A stretch of 64,000 bases of DNA from Syngnathus acus (taxonomy: Eukaryota > Chordata > Actinopteri > Syngnathiformes > Syngnathidae): assembly GCF_901709675.1 (NCBI RefSeq), contig NC_051095.1:8769956-8833955 (forward strand), written 5' to 3'. Shown piece after piece: positions 10,644-21,891 of this stretch; within the stretch, counting starts at the first letter, position 1; each line of letters begins with the position of its first letter. The position numbers and the translations under genes were made by a program. The notes beneath the pieces were generated by a model. It was not told the DNA's origin. It saw only the letters and a list, made by a program, of their open reading frames with translations, and made no database searches.

Positions 10644-11105
10644 AGCGCTTACTCAAAGAAAACTGGACTAATTATTTAGATTAACATGTCCGTTTAACTT
10701 GAAACACACCGTCTACCACCGTCTCTATCGTCAACAAGTGGATTACTAGGCCGGAAGCGCGAGCGGGACTTCTGTACCTCATTTCCGTCTCGTCTTTTGT
10801 TGATGTAGTTACTCAATTTGGCCAACAGAAGGCGCAAAAAACAATACAAACGATTGAAGAAGCAGCTCAAAATGAAACTTAAAGGTATTAGAGAGGATCT
10901 TATTTAGAATTTATTTTGTAATATTTCTCAAATCCCTCCCCACATACCGTTGACGGGTTGTTAAATAGGTTGTCTTAAAAAAGCCTGTTTTTGATGTCTT
11001 TGAGGAATATGGAGCTCGTTTCCAAAAAACAACATGGAAGGGTGGGACCTGCGCATGCGCAATATCCAAAAGTATTCTGAGCTGTCGGAAAGAGTTTGTA
11101 ATGCC
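10644..11105. other. arl9 promoter region and snapc1 3' flank
   Basis: The arl9 5' flank contains CCGGAAGCGC near 10752, an ETS-like site, and no TATA box. Further right lies snapc1 3' flank. No exon is seen. Confidence 0.4.
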
Positions 11106-11111
11106 TTTATT
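11106..11111 (-). promoter_or_regulatory. polyadenylation signal of snapc1
   Basis: TTTATT on the plus strand is AATAAA on the minus strand, 34 bases past the snapc1 stop codon. Confidence 0.6.
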
Positions 11112-11144
11112 TCATTCCGTACCCAAAAAAATACAAGTAATAAT

Positions 11145-13230
11145 TTAAGATAAGTGCACATAACCCTCCTTCTCTTGCTTGTAGCACTCTTGACTGTTCT
11201 TCTGTCTCAATGGCACTCCCTCCTGGTCTGGGGCGCTCAAAAGCCAAGTCTGCAACTCCAATTTCTCCGTGTTTTTCCCAAGAGTCTTCCACGTGCGGGC
11301 CCTCAGTGACAGGGGCCTTTCCTTCTTATCAGGAGCTTGCTGCTTGGGAAAAGATCTGTATGAATCCTCTGCCTCCTCCTGGCGGGACTTCCTCGACTTG
11401 GAGTCACACAGGCTTTGCTCATAGCCTCTCCTCTTGATGGAGGCCAGCAGGGCAGCCCGGCTTCGGCAGTCCTCCTGCTCAGTGGGCTTGGCCTCATCCT
11501 TGCAGGCATCGTTTGTTTGCTTGAAAGTCTTCTGCTGCCATACGTGGAACTCATTCAAAGTGTCTTTAAGACGAGAGGCAAAGTCTGCATGGGTCATGGT
11601 GGCCTGGAGGCGAACCTACAATGGCCAAAAAGCAACAAAATTAGACCACGGTACTATTTTTAAACATCTACATTTCTGTGGACAGAAGCCAGGATGTTTC
11701 ATGCACGGTGGGCGTGTGATCGATATCATAAGATAAATGTGTCACTTCACCAGTTTTCCTTGACACACAGGACTACTTTCAATGCTTCATCCCCATCATG
11801 TGGCATTAGTAAAGTAACACTGTCTATCAAGAGGTTAAGGGCTAAACAAAAATACAGTTTAGTTGATAAAGCGACAGTGGTTAATTATGCAATTTGTAAA
11901 TTAGTTTGACATTTATATAACAGTCTATCATAACAATAGCTGGTATTATAATCATTTTTTCTTTGTCAGAAAAGGATTATATAATGCAATTAAATAAAAT
12001 AGTTTTCATTTTTTATTTTATTTAGCTAATGATGCTAACTGATTGTTTTATTTTAGGGTAAGGTTATTTTGTTAGATATAAAAAAGTTTTTTTTTTTTAA
12101 ATCAGATGAAGAAAAATAGTGTCAATAAATAATCATGCCTTCTACTTCTTTTGAGCATGAAAATGCCCAACGATGCAATTTATTGACACTATTTTTCCTT
12201 CATCTAATTAAAAAAAAATATAACCATATAACTTTTTTTGTGTTCGTGTTCCTCAATGTACATCTAAGCCAGGGGTGTCAAACTCATTTTGTTTCGCGGG
12301 CCGCATTGTAATCATAGCTTCTTTCGGAGGGCCATTATGACTGTCAACCCAAATAAATGTACGAGCACCTCAGGTTATATACAGTAAAAGCTACAAAACA
12401 AATTGACAAATAACTCATTTTCAAATCAGATGAGTAAAAACTGGTCAAAAAAAAAAAAAAGATATTAAAAGTGAAGACAATTTGCAATTCTGGTAATGAC
12501 ACACGAATTTGATGCACGATTTATCTTCGCGGGCCACATAAAATGAAGTGGCGGGTCGTATCTGCCCCCCGGGCCTTGAGTTTGACACCTGTGATCTAGG
12601 CCATCGTAGTATTTTAGCTGCGGTACGGACCTCTACCAGCTCGTTCTTAATCTTGTAGTAGTAGTTCTGGACGTTGGAAAGCTCCTCCAGGTAGTCCTCG
12701 GTTAGCAGCTCTTGTACCCCGTTGGTCCTGGCCAGCATCCCGGCGCACTCCTCCTTGGCTTTCTTGGGCCGCTGGAAGACGAGCAAATGCGGCATGGCGG
12801 TGTAGTCTACAGCTTTGGCAGCGACCAGCTTCCGGTAGACGAAAACCACGTCCAGGTGTCCGCAGGCGATGGAGTCCCGCAAAAACCTTTGCACGTCGTC
12901 CCAGTCCCGGAGAGCCAGGCGGATCTGCACCCGAGGGACGGCGAGCTGCGTGTAGTAGAAGGCGTGCATCAAGTAGAGACCGCCGACCCGCACCTGATAG
13001 CAGTAAGGCGGCAGGAAGTATTTGACGGCCGTGGCCATAGCCACCCGGCAGAATCGCCTCATTTCGCTCATGCTGGCCATGCCCAGGAAGAGGTCCGAAA
13101 AGCGGGCGTTCTTCCACAGGGCCGTAAAGCCCACCAGGCGGACTGAGTCGGCGTGCTGGAAGCAGCCGAGGAACTCTTCTACGTCCTCGGTCAGTGGTTC
13201 GTAGAAGGTGCTGGCGTATTTGGGAGGCAT
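11145..13230 (-). CDS. snapc1: snRNA-activating protein complex subunit 1
   Basis: Two exons, 13230-12631 (200 codons) and 11615-11145 (157 codons with stop), join in phase 0 to 356 residues, against 368 in human. The protein belongs to SNAPc, which binds the proximal sequence element of snRNA promoters for RNA polymerases II and III in the nucleus. Blocks matching the human protein include YFLPPY, QVRVG.LYL, LALRDWDDV and the TAMP..L motif. The C-terminal exon is basic and polar, as in the family. The human gene has many small exons, so one 600-nt first exon implies intron loss or a partly retro-copied gene; the surviving 1015-bp intron is loaded with repeats. The start codon at 13230 opens MPPKYASTFYEPL and aligns well with the family N-terminus. 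Ordinary codon use and an intact frame suggest that it is functional. Confidence 0.92.
12091..12218. repeat. foldback inverted repeat in snapc1 intron
   Basis: Arms at about 12091-12130 and 12178-12218 are inverted copies (core GAAAAATAGTGTCAATAAAT) separated by about 47 bases. It would form a long hairpin and looks like a small foldback element. Confidence 0.75.
12270..12593 (+). mobile_element. hAT-type MITE in snapc1 intron
   Basis: The ends CAGGGGTGTCAAACTCA and TGAGTTTGACACCTGTG are inverted repeats. They are flanked by ATCTAAGC (12262-12269) and ATCTAGGC (12594-12601), an 8-bp target duplication with one mismatch, the size typical of hAT transposons. A related copy lies inverted at 47720-48036. 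Confidence 0.85.
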
Positions 13231-13291
13231 CTTGAACCAAATTGTGTGCGGGTGAATGATTCCAAGAAAGGCATTGCGTTGCGTTAACGTT

Positions 13292-13540
13292 CAAGCAATT
13301 TCCGGAACGAGCGCGGCCCAATTAGGACAACTCCAACCCTTTTTCAAGACTCAAGTACTAGAATAAAGTTGTATTCTTTATTAAAAAAAAAAAAAAAAAC
13401 GGATTGAATTAGAGCAAGCAATTTCCGGAACGAGGGCGGCCCAATTAGGACAACTCCAACCATTTTTCAAGACTCAAGTACTAGAATAAAGTTGCATATT
13501 CTTTATTTAAAAAAAAAAAAAAAAACGGATTGAATTAGAG
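13292..13540. repeat. two-unit tandem duplication upstream of snapc1
   Basis: Units 13292-13414 and 13415-13540 are nearly identical. Each carries CAATTTCCGGAACGAG, an AATAAAG run and a poly-A stretch. The unit starts 62 bases upstream of the snapc1 start codon, so the proximal promoter or 5' leader of the minus-strand gene is likely duplicated, including the palindromic ETS-like TTCCGGAA. Confidence 0.9.
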
Positions 13541-13809
13541 TATTTCTGAGGAGAAAGTTGCATAATTTTATGATTAAAGTCACCACGAAAAGATCTATGA
13601 CCTACATAATTCCCCCCTCCTTAATTTAAACGTATAACAGCCACGGTTGACAAACATTAAATGTAGAACCTGTTCAATAGAGGCTTTGCAGCTGACGTCA
13701 TTAAGCTACCCACATTAGCTTGGCGGCCATCATGGCGGTCAACTTTTCAGTGCCGGTCAACGACTCACACACGCTTTCTTGTTATATCTGCTGCTATTTG
13801 AGCTTAAAA

Positions 13810-13987
13810 ATGCCGGATACCTGCTGTGCTGTTGGATGTAGCAATAGACGAGGCGATAAACCAAATCTTAGCTTCTATAGATTTCCGGCGAACATGAAAA
13901 AACGTGATAAATGGATCGCGGATATTCGTCGTGAACGATGGAAACCTACGATTTACACAAGGATATGCAATGAGGACTTCATATCAG
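13810..13987 (+). CDS. THAP-domain exon inside a transposon
   Basis: The frame starts MPDTCCAVGCSNRRG and continues through FYRFP, W and C..DF, the C2CH zinc-binding layout of a THAP DNA-binding domain (about 60 residues). It ends at a good 5' splice site, CAG/GTATGT at 13988, so it is the first coding exon of a longer gene whose other exons are missing here. An in-frame ATG at 13720 would add 30 residues, but the THAP fold starts at 13810. Its role would be to bind the transposon ends. It is probably not expressed as a whole protein. Confidence 0.7.
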
Positions 13988-14351
13988 GTATGTAAACAAA
14001 CTATTCACCCCTGATTTGTTTCACAAAATGTGAAATAATACAATATGGGATGATACAAATATGATTGTTGAAAATGCTGGGTGCATTTTTAGAAAGGCAG
14101 CAAGAGCAGCAAGGCAGGGAATGGGATGATTTCTTCAGTTCACCCCCCCGTTTTTATTTTGTGTTTATTTTTTCATGATGCTTGAAAACGTTATCAATGT
14201 AAATATTGAATTATATTTCTTGGTTAAGTTTTCAAGCCAATCAGATGTGGCATCATGCAAAAATAAACAAATAATAAAAATGGTAGCAACTTGAACAGAC
14301 AGGTACAGTATCTGAATGATTTCACTCTATTCAGTTTTTTAATATGTCAAG

Positions 14352-14570
14352 TTATGAAATGCCATTACAAAACAAATCGACGAGGTAATTATAAATATCT
14401 GGATATGAGCGTTCAGGCAGGTCGGCTGTTGCAAAATGCTCGGGCGATTTTAGCATGCTTCTCGGTAAAAGGTACGGATCCGTTGTGCCAACAAGGTTCA
14501 ACTTCTCTCTGTGACGATTCTTGGAGTCTTCATCCAAATGCCTAACTTCGTTGGATAGCAAATCAGCCAT
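14352..14570 (-). pseudogene. remnant of second transposon gene (opposite strand)
   Basis: The open frame encodes 72 residues, beginning MADLLSNEV and including LPRSMLKSPEHFA and a YPDIYNYLVD run. This resembles, from memory, the N-terminal part of fish transposon proteins found with THAP and YqaJ-type genes. It ends without a catalytic domain. The assignment is tentative. Confidence 0.4.
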
Positions 14571-14870
14571 AATTCGGAAGAAATCGGTGAAAACGTAGCG
14601 CAGAAATCAGACAATCCATACAAACACGTAGGAACGAGCTGACTAGTTGACCGCCAAGATGGCGGCATAACACAAAATCACGTGATAAAACCACGTGACT
14701 GCAAAGCCTCTATACATACAATAGCAAATTATTGCATGCAGTCAACCCACAAACTCTTGTTACTTTAAAATTTTGAGTCATACATAATTTCCCCTTCTAT
14801 GCGAATAATTGTGAATGCTCATATTACTTCAATTCGGCCTCAATTATCAATGTCAGTGACACTTTAAAGT

Positions 14871-15460
14871 ACCGTATTTTCCGCACTATTAGGCGCACCT
14901 AAAAACTTACATTTTACTAAAAAAAACAGTGCGCCTTATAATGCAGAGCGCCTTATATATGGATCAATTGATGAATTTGTTGATCCATACTGGTTGTACA
15001 CAGTGCTCTGCCAAAATGTTTCAGTACGTTTTAGTACGACTAGTAAATTACAAGGTCGCATCGCTTCCCAACATTACGGCAACTGTAGTCAGGGGGCGTC
15101 ACCGAATAGCTGTTGTACCCGCGAGGCTATTTCATTTCAAAATAGGCAGCTCCGTTAATGTTTCGAGTAAATCTACAGATCGATATGGAAGGGAAACATA
15201 GGTAAGTAGTACCAATGCGTTAGATCGAACTTTAGTCAGTTCCGATCATTTTATAGGAGATCGTTTGAGAAACGCGATTGTTTACAGAGGGCTCGTTGGT
15301 TATTGGCTAGTGGATGCATACCGCAACCCTAGTCAACCTCAGTTTGTTGCAGTATAGCTTCTATTTTATGCGCCTTATAATCCGGTGCGCTTTATATATG
15401 GACAAAGTTTTAAAATGGGCCGTTCATTGAAGGTGCGCCTAATAGTGCGGAAAATACGGT
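14871..15460. mobile_element. non-autonomous DNA transposon with perfect 30-bp inverted ends
   Basis: The left end starts ACCGTATTTTCCGCACTATT and the right end is its exact reverse complement over 30 bases, flanked by T and A (TA target site). Internal GTGCGCCTTATAAT-type motifs repeat near both ends. No protein is encoded. A solo left end of the same family lies at 43108-43220. Confidence 0.85.
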
Positions 15461-15762
15461 ACATGAAGAAAGTGACATAGTCCAAAACATGGGCCGAGGG
15501 CAGTTCATTTTGTACTTTTTAATTCAATTGAACAGTTTGTCTTGTAAAGGTCACAAGACAAGAACAGAATGAATGCTCATGAAGACATCCACTCTCATTT
15601 CAGAAGAACTGCCTTTGAGTCCATTTTGTGCCGTTTCCTGTACGGTAAAAATAAGACAAAGCAGAGGGAAAATTGAGGTGTTTTCTGTAAATTAAAAGGG
15701 AAAAAAAATAGGACCCAAAATTAAGGGGAAAAAATCTTTTTGAATGTTCCTTTCTTCCGAGG

Positions 15763-18700
15763 CTACCAGCCTCCTTTGCCACCCTTTTTCTTCTTCTGCG
15801 GCGCCTTCTTGCGTGTGGCTCCGGACGACGCGGGTTTCTGCTGTCGCGGAGGGACCACGTTAGCGGAGGCCGAGCCGGACGCCGAACCTGGTCGAGGGGA
15901 CGTCGGCGGGCTGCTTGCGGTCTTGCTGGCATCCCTGTCACAGGGGGAGGAAGACAAAATGGACACAATTTTAAGCTTTCTGGCTCTGAACAATACCGCA
16001 ACAGATTTTAAAATAAATGAAGGCAGAGGGTTTGGTTTGAAATTGTTTTGTTACGGAATGTTTTGATCAACATTTCAATTACTCACAGGTCTGACGAGGC
16101 CCCTGCCGTGGCCCCCTGCGTGCCCTTTCCGATCTGCTCCTTCTTCTTCCCTTTCTTTTTGCCACGGTAGTATGAGCGTTCCCTCATGGGTAGCCATCTC
16201 TCAGGGTCCGGGGTGGCTTTGGGGTCACAATTCTTCGGAAGTTTACCTGGAGGGCGGAAAAAGAGGAGGTGGGGACTTAGGCCCAAATGGTTGTTAGATT
16301 TATCAGTGAGTAAAACGTACCTTTCTTTTTCTTCTTCTTCTTTTTGATATCTCCGTGTCTGGCAAAAGATAAATGTAAATTATGAATTAAATGTTATTTG
16401 TGTTGCTAATTGTCTCATGACACTTTACATATGGGGAGGATCACTAATTTGCATTTTTTTTTATCTGACAATCTTCAAGCTATTCACCAAAAACTTCATT
16501 CCATAACATCAAGAAATTCCACAAGATGGCACCAAAGCCTTCTTTGGGGGAAAAAAAAAACCAAAATCAGTGAGTGACTGTTACAAAACCTTTTATGTCA
16601 GGGAGGAGGACAAATTGAATAAAATAAAACCTGTTAGAGAGAGAGGAATAAATTATTACCCTTCTTCTTTCGGAAGATTTTCTCCCACAACTTTGGCTGC
16701 CTTCTTCCGGACGTATGTGGCTCCGTGCGAGTTCTCCAGCTCATCAACATCTACTTTAAAAGACATGGTGTCAGCTGAAGGGAGGTGCTTGCTTAGGCTG
16801 GAGGGGAACGCTGAGGAAATTGCAACAGTTTTCAAATGCTGACATGTAAGACATGCTTGCTAAACTGAAAGACCCAATTTGCTTTTAAAGGATACGATTT
16901 GGCTTTGTCTGTGTCCACAAGAGAGTAGGCGGAGATGAGCTGCGCCAGCGTGTGAATATCCTTTGGGTTTTGCCTGTTTGAAGAAATAAGTTTATGAACA
17001 CAAGTAACTAAAGATGAAATTTAACCATTAAAATAAGAAGAAAAAAATCCCAAACATTTTGTACTCACCAGTTTGGTCATAAAATGGTGATAGGAAAATA
17101 AAAACTATACATGCATAGCCTTTGACAAGTGCAATGTAATCAACCATTTGAATACATTGCACTTGCTCAGTGGCGCCATCTAGTCAGAAAGTGGTGCATT
17201 ATATTGGAACACGGAGCACACGGAGTAAACTCACTTCCACAGCTGCTCCAGATCACTAATGGCTTCCTTTTTCCGCCCGTACTTCAGTTTGAAATTGGCA
17301 GCTTCTCGCACCAGAGCCAGGTGAGCCGCGGCTCCTGGCTGGGTAGTGACAGGTGAGGAAACATGAAATATTACATTACCTTTAATTACGTTGCTTTTAC
17401 ACGACCGAGGAATTAAAACAGGTGACAAGAAACAAACCTGTTCCGACTGATAGTGCTGAATAGCTTGTCTAAAAACGTCAATGGCACCATCAAGGTCTTC
17501 TTCGTGCGAGTACATGGACACCAGAGCAGACACCTGAGACGTCAACAGCGCCGTTTTGTTTAGGCGAATATTTTGTCAACTAACTCCATCAAGCTCATCA
17601 CTGTTAGAAAGCAGAAGTGACAATGCTGTCCATCAATGCACACTCACCATGCCTGCTTTATGCTTGAACTCTTCAATGGACCTTAGGACATCACAGCCTT
17701 TTGTGACATGACCTAAAGACAAAAAAAAAAAAAAAAAGACCATCATACACTGAAACAAACCGACTTAAAAATAAATATTCATACCTTGAACTAAATGGAG
17801 CTGTGCCATCGTCAGTTTGATGCTCGAAGCGCTCTCCGGATGCTTATCTGAAAATTGCTGAAGATGGAACAAAAAATAAAATAAAAAAATAACTGCACAG
17901 GTGTCATAAATGGCTGTTACGAGCTGTCCTACCTGGAGCAACTCGATGGCTTTGCTGTACTGCTTCTCCCTGCACAGTTGAGCCACCTGGATCAGGACAG
18001 GTCGCGGGTGACCCGGGTTTTGAGACTGAAGACTGGAGGACAGCTTTCTGCACTGATCTGCCTGTTGAATAACAGACATAACAAAAAATAGGAAATGTTA
18101 AATACAAACAAAGCATGAACATGTCTAATTGGGATTACTGTCAACTCACCTGGTTAGTGTACATGGCCAGCAAAGCTTTGTTGAATTCGATGGCCCGTAG
18201 CTGATTTTTGGCCAGCTTGTGTTCCACCCCTTCAGCGTTTGTCAGCTTCACCTTCTTCTTGGAGTCAAAAACGTTTTGGTCCTGCGGAGGAATGCTTTAA
18301 TTAGTGGAATTATGCCTTTATCATCATTATTATTATCATCATTCCTACACAAGCTTGCCATTTCCCACCTTGTTTATTGTAATGATGTTGTTGGCAGTCA
18401 CAGCCAGAAGGCCCACATCTGAAGGCCTGAAACAAGCAACGATTTATGTAAAATGAATAAATAAAACGAGTCCACACACGCAAGCACATAAGCTTCTACT
18501 TCTGATTGAAAATGACAGAAAATTCCTCTCACTTGAGCTTGATGACCTGATTGTAGAGCTGGAGCGCCTCGTCCGTTCGACCTTGCAACTGCATCACGTA
18601 AGCCATCTGAGAATGGATGACGGCCAGCTCCGACTCTATGTCCTCTTCGGTTATGTCCTGCAGAAGATGCCACAATTATGGGGAAAAAGAAAGGGGGGGG

Positions 18701-21207
18701 GGGGGGCAAAGCAGATGATAAATAATTTGAATGTAGCAAAATTTGATCAATAACGTCGTCAAAATCCTTTACAGTTAGATAATTTTATGAATTAAGACAA
18801 CCCAAATTCCAGGACACATAGATTTTTTTTATTGCTATCATTGAATTTCTACACCATGACAAGTAACGCTGGCTCTACAGGTACAGCAGATGTACAGACA
18901 AACTTACTGAATCGTCAGCCATTGACAGCCGGCAAAGGTCTGAAACACATGAAAATAAAAAACATTGTTTTTATATAAATCATGATCCATTTTTTTGGGA
19001 GGGGGGGGGGGCGCCTCAGTTAAAAAAAGGTTGGCCAAAATATTGGCTAAGAACTGAAACAGTTGGACTGCGAACGGGACTACGTCTGACCTTCAGCTTG
19101 TTGAAGCTTTTTATAGGCCGCAGTCAGCTGACCCTGGCCAATCAGCATGCAGGAGGCATTGTAGCACAGCTCGTACGTCGATTGGGGAAGGCCTAAATCT
19201 TCCTGCCAAGTGAAGCAGCAAAAATTAACAAAGTTGAGTATCTGGGTTCATTAAGGCGATGCTTACCACTGGCGCCATCTCCCACTGGCTCATGGCGGCC
19301 ATAACAGCCCCAAGGTTGGTCTTGCGCTCCTCTTCATACTCGTCCTGAGAGTTCCTGATCAGATCCGTGTAGACAGACTTGCACTCATCATAGCGCTCCA
19401 GTCTGTACAACTGCACAAAGGGAGAAACAAAACACAAAAATGTTTGGAATGTTTGTTTCCTTTACAGTAAAACTAAATAGCACCTGTATTGTTCAGCACA
19501 ATGACCTGACTCATTATAGGTAAACACAACTATTGGTGTCTTCAGCTGGTGATTATTTTTACTTTACCTCACCTTGATTATATAGTAGGGGAGTTCTTGT
19601 TACACATCTATGATAGTGAAGGCCATACAAATAAAAGTTGAAATTTTTGCCGTAAAGTTCATAAAGGTTTTAAGGTGGTCCCATTTTAAGCTGTCTTTAC
19701 AATTTCTTGGACTAACAACAACAGTTGAAAATACTGTGCAGTATTCTGGCAATTTCATTCTTTGCTTTAATTATTGTCACGGCCGTTAGAGATGAACATC
19801 AAATTTAGCACTCTAAAAACCAGTTTGATCAGAATGACATCAACCAAGAAGTAACTGGGGCGGCACGGTGCCATACTGGTTAGCACAGCCGCCTCACTGT
19901 TAGGAGAGTGCTGGTTCGATTTCACCTCCGGCCCTCCCTGTGTGGGGTTTGCATGTTCTCCCCGTGCCCACGTGGGTTTTCTCTGGGCACTCCGGTTTCC
20001 TCCCCCATCACAAAAACATGCTTGGTAGGCCAATTGAGCACTCCAAATTGCCCCTAGCTGCGAGTACGGATGATTGTTTGTCTCTGTGCCCTGTGATTGC
20101 TGGCAACCGATTCAGGGTGTCCCCCGCCTACTGCTGGGACACGTGGTATCGAAGATGGATGGATGGAAGAAGTAACTGGGAATGTTGTACACCTCTATTC
20201 AAATCAGATGGATACATTCTTTCTTTCGGCACATCTCACCACTTGACCGTAGAGCTCCTTTAGCTTGTCCGTCTGCTCGGGAGCACTTTCGATGGTCTTC
20301 AGCGAGCTCTCCACTCTGTTCAACCGGTACTCGCAGTATGCTTTCTCGAACACAAGCTCACTGGGAGAATAAGAGAAGCACCAAAGGGGAAGTTTCAAAA
20401 GCAAGGGTAGATTTACACTGCATTGTACAATTAATAATCAGGCTTTGTCAAAAAGTGGAGAAAGATAGGACATCAGAGTGCTGCGTAAACACACAGATGA
20501 GATACAGTCTTCCTATGTAATCATGATTTACCTTCCAAAGAACTTGTTGTGTGTGTTCATGAAATTTAAAGCCTCCTTAAAGGTGCCATTCTGGATAAGG
20601 CACACAATTTTACAGTGAAGGGCCGTGACATCCTCCCTGTTTTCTTGCAAAACTGTGACAAGAGGAGGAGGACAAAGAAGCACACACCTTACAAAAGACA
20701 ATCAAACCTATTTCTTAGAACGCGAGCAACATTTACATTTGGCTTTGCCTTATAAATGGCACAAATAAACCAAGATGAACCCACTGTCAGGAAATGGACA
20801 CGTCACAAATCGCGGGAAGGCGGTGCAGAATACACCACAACATCGCATAATACACATGTATTACGTATGTAACAACTATATTATTACATATTATATGGAA
20901 ATACATCAGAGAGAAAAAGCAAAGGCGAACAAAAAGTGACATTTTGCTAACTAAGGGCCTAGAGACTAGCCACATGCTAACAGCTGTCTTGGGTAGTTAA
21001 CCATAGCTTAGCCACGATGCACCGCTGACAGGAGTAACAAGTTAGCGCAGGTGCAAAACACAGAAGTCGACAACATGTCCGGCTTCACTATCGGCAAGGA
21101 CACCTACTTTTAGTAAGAGCTTTCAAGGCTCTCGTGTAGTCCCCGTTCTGCCCGCAGCGGTTCACTTCTGTCCACAGTGACGCCGTGGACGGCCCCCCGC
21201 TCGCCAT
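15763..21207 (-). CDS. srp72: signal recognition particle 72-kDa protein
   Basis: Nineteen minus-strand exons join in frame (1998 nt, 665 residues; human has 671): 21207-21108, 20652-20532, 20360-20240, 19410-19267, 19202-19091, 18939-18908, 18657-18533, 18426-18369, 18281-18150, 18061-17933, 17857-17785, 17712-17648, 17533-17438, 17338-17235, 16973-16896, 16797-16660, 16358-16321, 16246-16087, 15934-15763. The protein binds SRP68 and 7SL RNA and is needed for ER targeting of secretory proteins. The N-terminal two thirds are TPR-like helical repeats (for example ALHCKIVCLIQNG and FEKAYCEYRLNR). A lysine-rich run and the motif DPERWLPMRERSYYRG mark the RNA-binding region, and the tail ends KKKKGGKGGW, as in vertebrate SRP72. 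For the sixteenth exon I chose the acceptor CCTCCAG/CC at 16797 because it restores the family reading SLSKHLPS. Confidence 0.96.
19860..20166 (+). mobile_element. tRNA-derived SINE in srp72 intron 3, with target duplication
   Basis: It opens GCGGCACGGTG, carries an A-box-like TGGTTAGCACAG and a B-box-like GGTTCGATT, then the conserved body (TTTGCATGTTCTCCCCGTG) and a short GGAT tail. A perfect 14-bp direct repeat, AAGAAGTAACTGGG, flanks it at 19846-19859 and 20167-20180. It is antisense to srp72. Confidence 0.9.
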
Positions 21208-21891
21208 CTTTGCTGAGTGGAGTACTGGGCGACAGTCGGAAGTACAAACGTGTACATCCGGATTAACATCAAACGAGTTGAAACTATCGATCAAACGCTA
21301 TCTAGTTTCATATTAAATATGTTATAATTTCTGTATTTTTTTTTTTTCCTGGTTCTCCAAAGCGTCGCTACAGAGTTTTTATGATGAATATACCAGCAGG
21401 GTCCTCGGTTTACGAAGTTCCATTGCTACGCAGTCGACGTAACACGAATATGTAAGTAAATCATATGTTTCCGAATTCCGTTAAGACTTTTAAACATAAT
21501 TAAGGTTTTATTTAATAATGTGATTTTGTTGTGCTTTTTTCTTTCAAACGACCGCTTTGCTATGTTCGCGTACACTGGTTAAAAGTGGGTCAACATTTTT
21601 CAATCAAAGCAACAAGCTGTCTCTACTCAGTTGCAGACGTTAATGGCACACTTTTACATCCATTGACAAAGGCCATTATCACTTATTTGACCTATTAATA
21701 AAATAAACAGACTTACCATGATTCTTTTAGAGCAATCGCACGAACTATTTAATTCCGACATTCGTGCGAGTCTTTGAAAGCATCTCGATCGACACCGAAA
21801 TGTTCCCGGTTCCGACGCAGTCCTCAGCGGATGCGAGGGAGCTGTTGTGATCTGGCTTGGCTGTTGTGTGACGTTCCTTTGTCCAGTGGAG
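21208..21891. promoter_or_regulatory. shared divergent promoter region of srp72 and leprotl1
   Basis: The two start codons, 21207 (-) and 21892 (+), are 684 bases apart and face away from each other. No TATA box is evident. The interval should hold both promoters and both 5' leaders; leprotl1 may have a spliced leader. Confidence 0.6.

Larger units (their letters stand above)
13680..14710 (+). mobile_element. THAP-domain DNA transposon, short derivative
   Basis: Inverted ends GAGGCTTTGCAG and CTGCAAAGCCTC are flanked on both sides by TA (13678-13679, 14711-14712). A second inverted pair lies just inside, about GGCGGCCATCATGGCGGTCAAC at the left and its counterpart at 14646-14667. The 1031-bp element holds a THAP-domain exon (13810-13987, +) and a short open frame on the opposite strand (14352-14570, -). 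Two divergent genes, THAP and TA-like target sites suggest the ISL2EU group, but no transposase is seen, so it is a deleted, non-autonomous copy. The family assignment is inference. Confidence 0.7.

Noticed and set aside
12647-13321. A 224-residue minus-strand frame overlapping snapc1
   Set aside because: It is a different frame of the snapc1 exon with arginine-rich, low-complexity content and no family match.
19860-20166. A-box and B-box motifs that look like a tRNA gene
   Set aside because: They belong to a tRNA-derived SINE with a long body and a target duplication; no cloverleaf with proper stems is seen.
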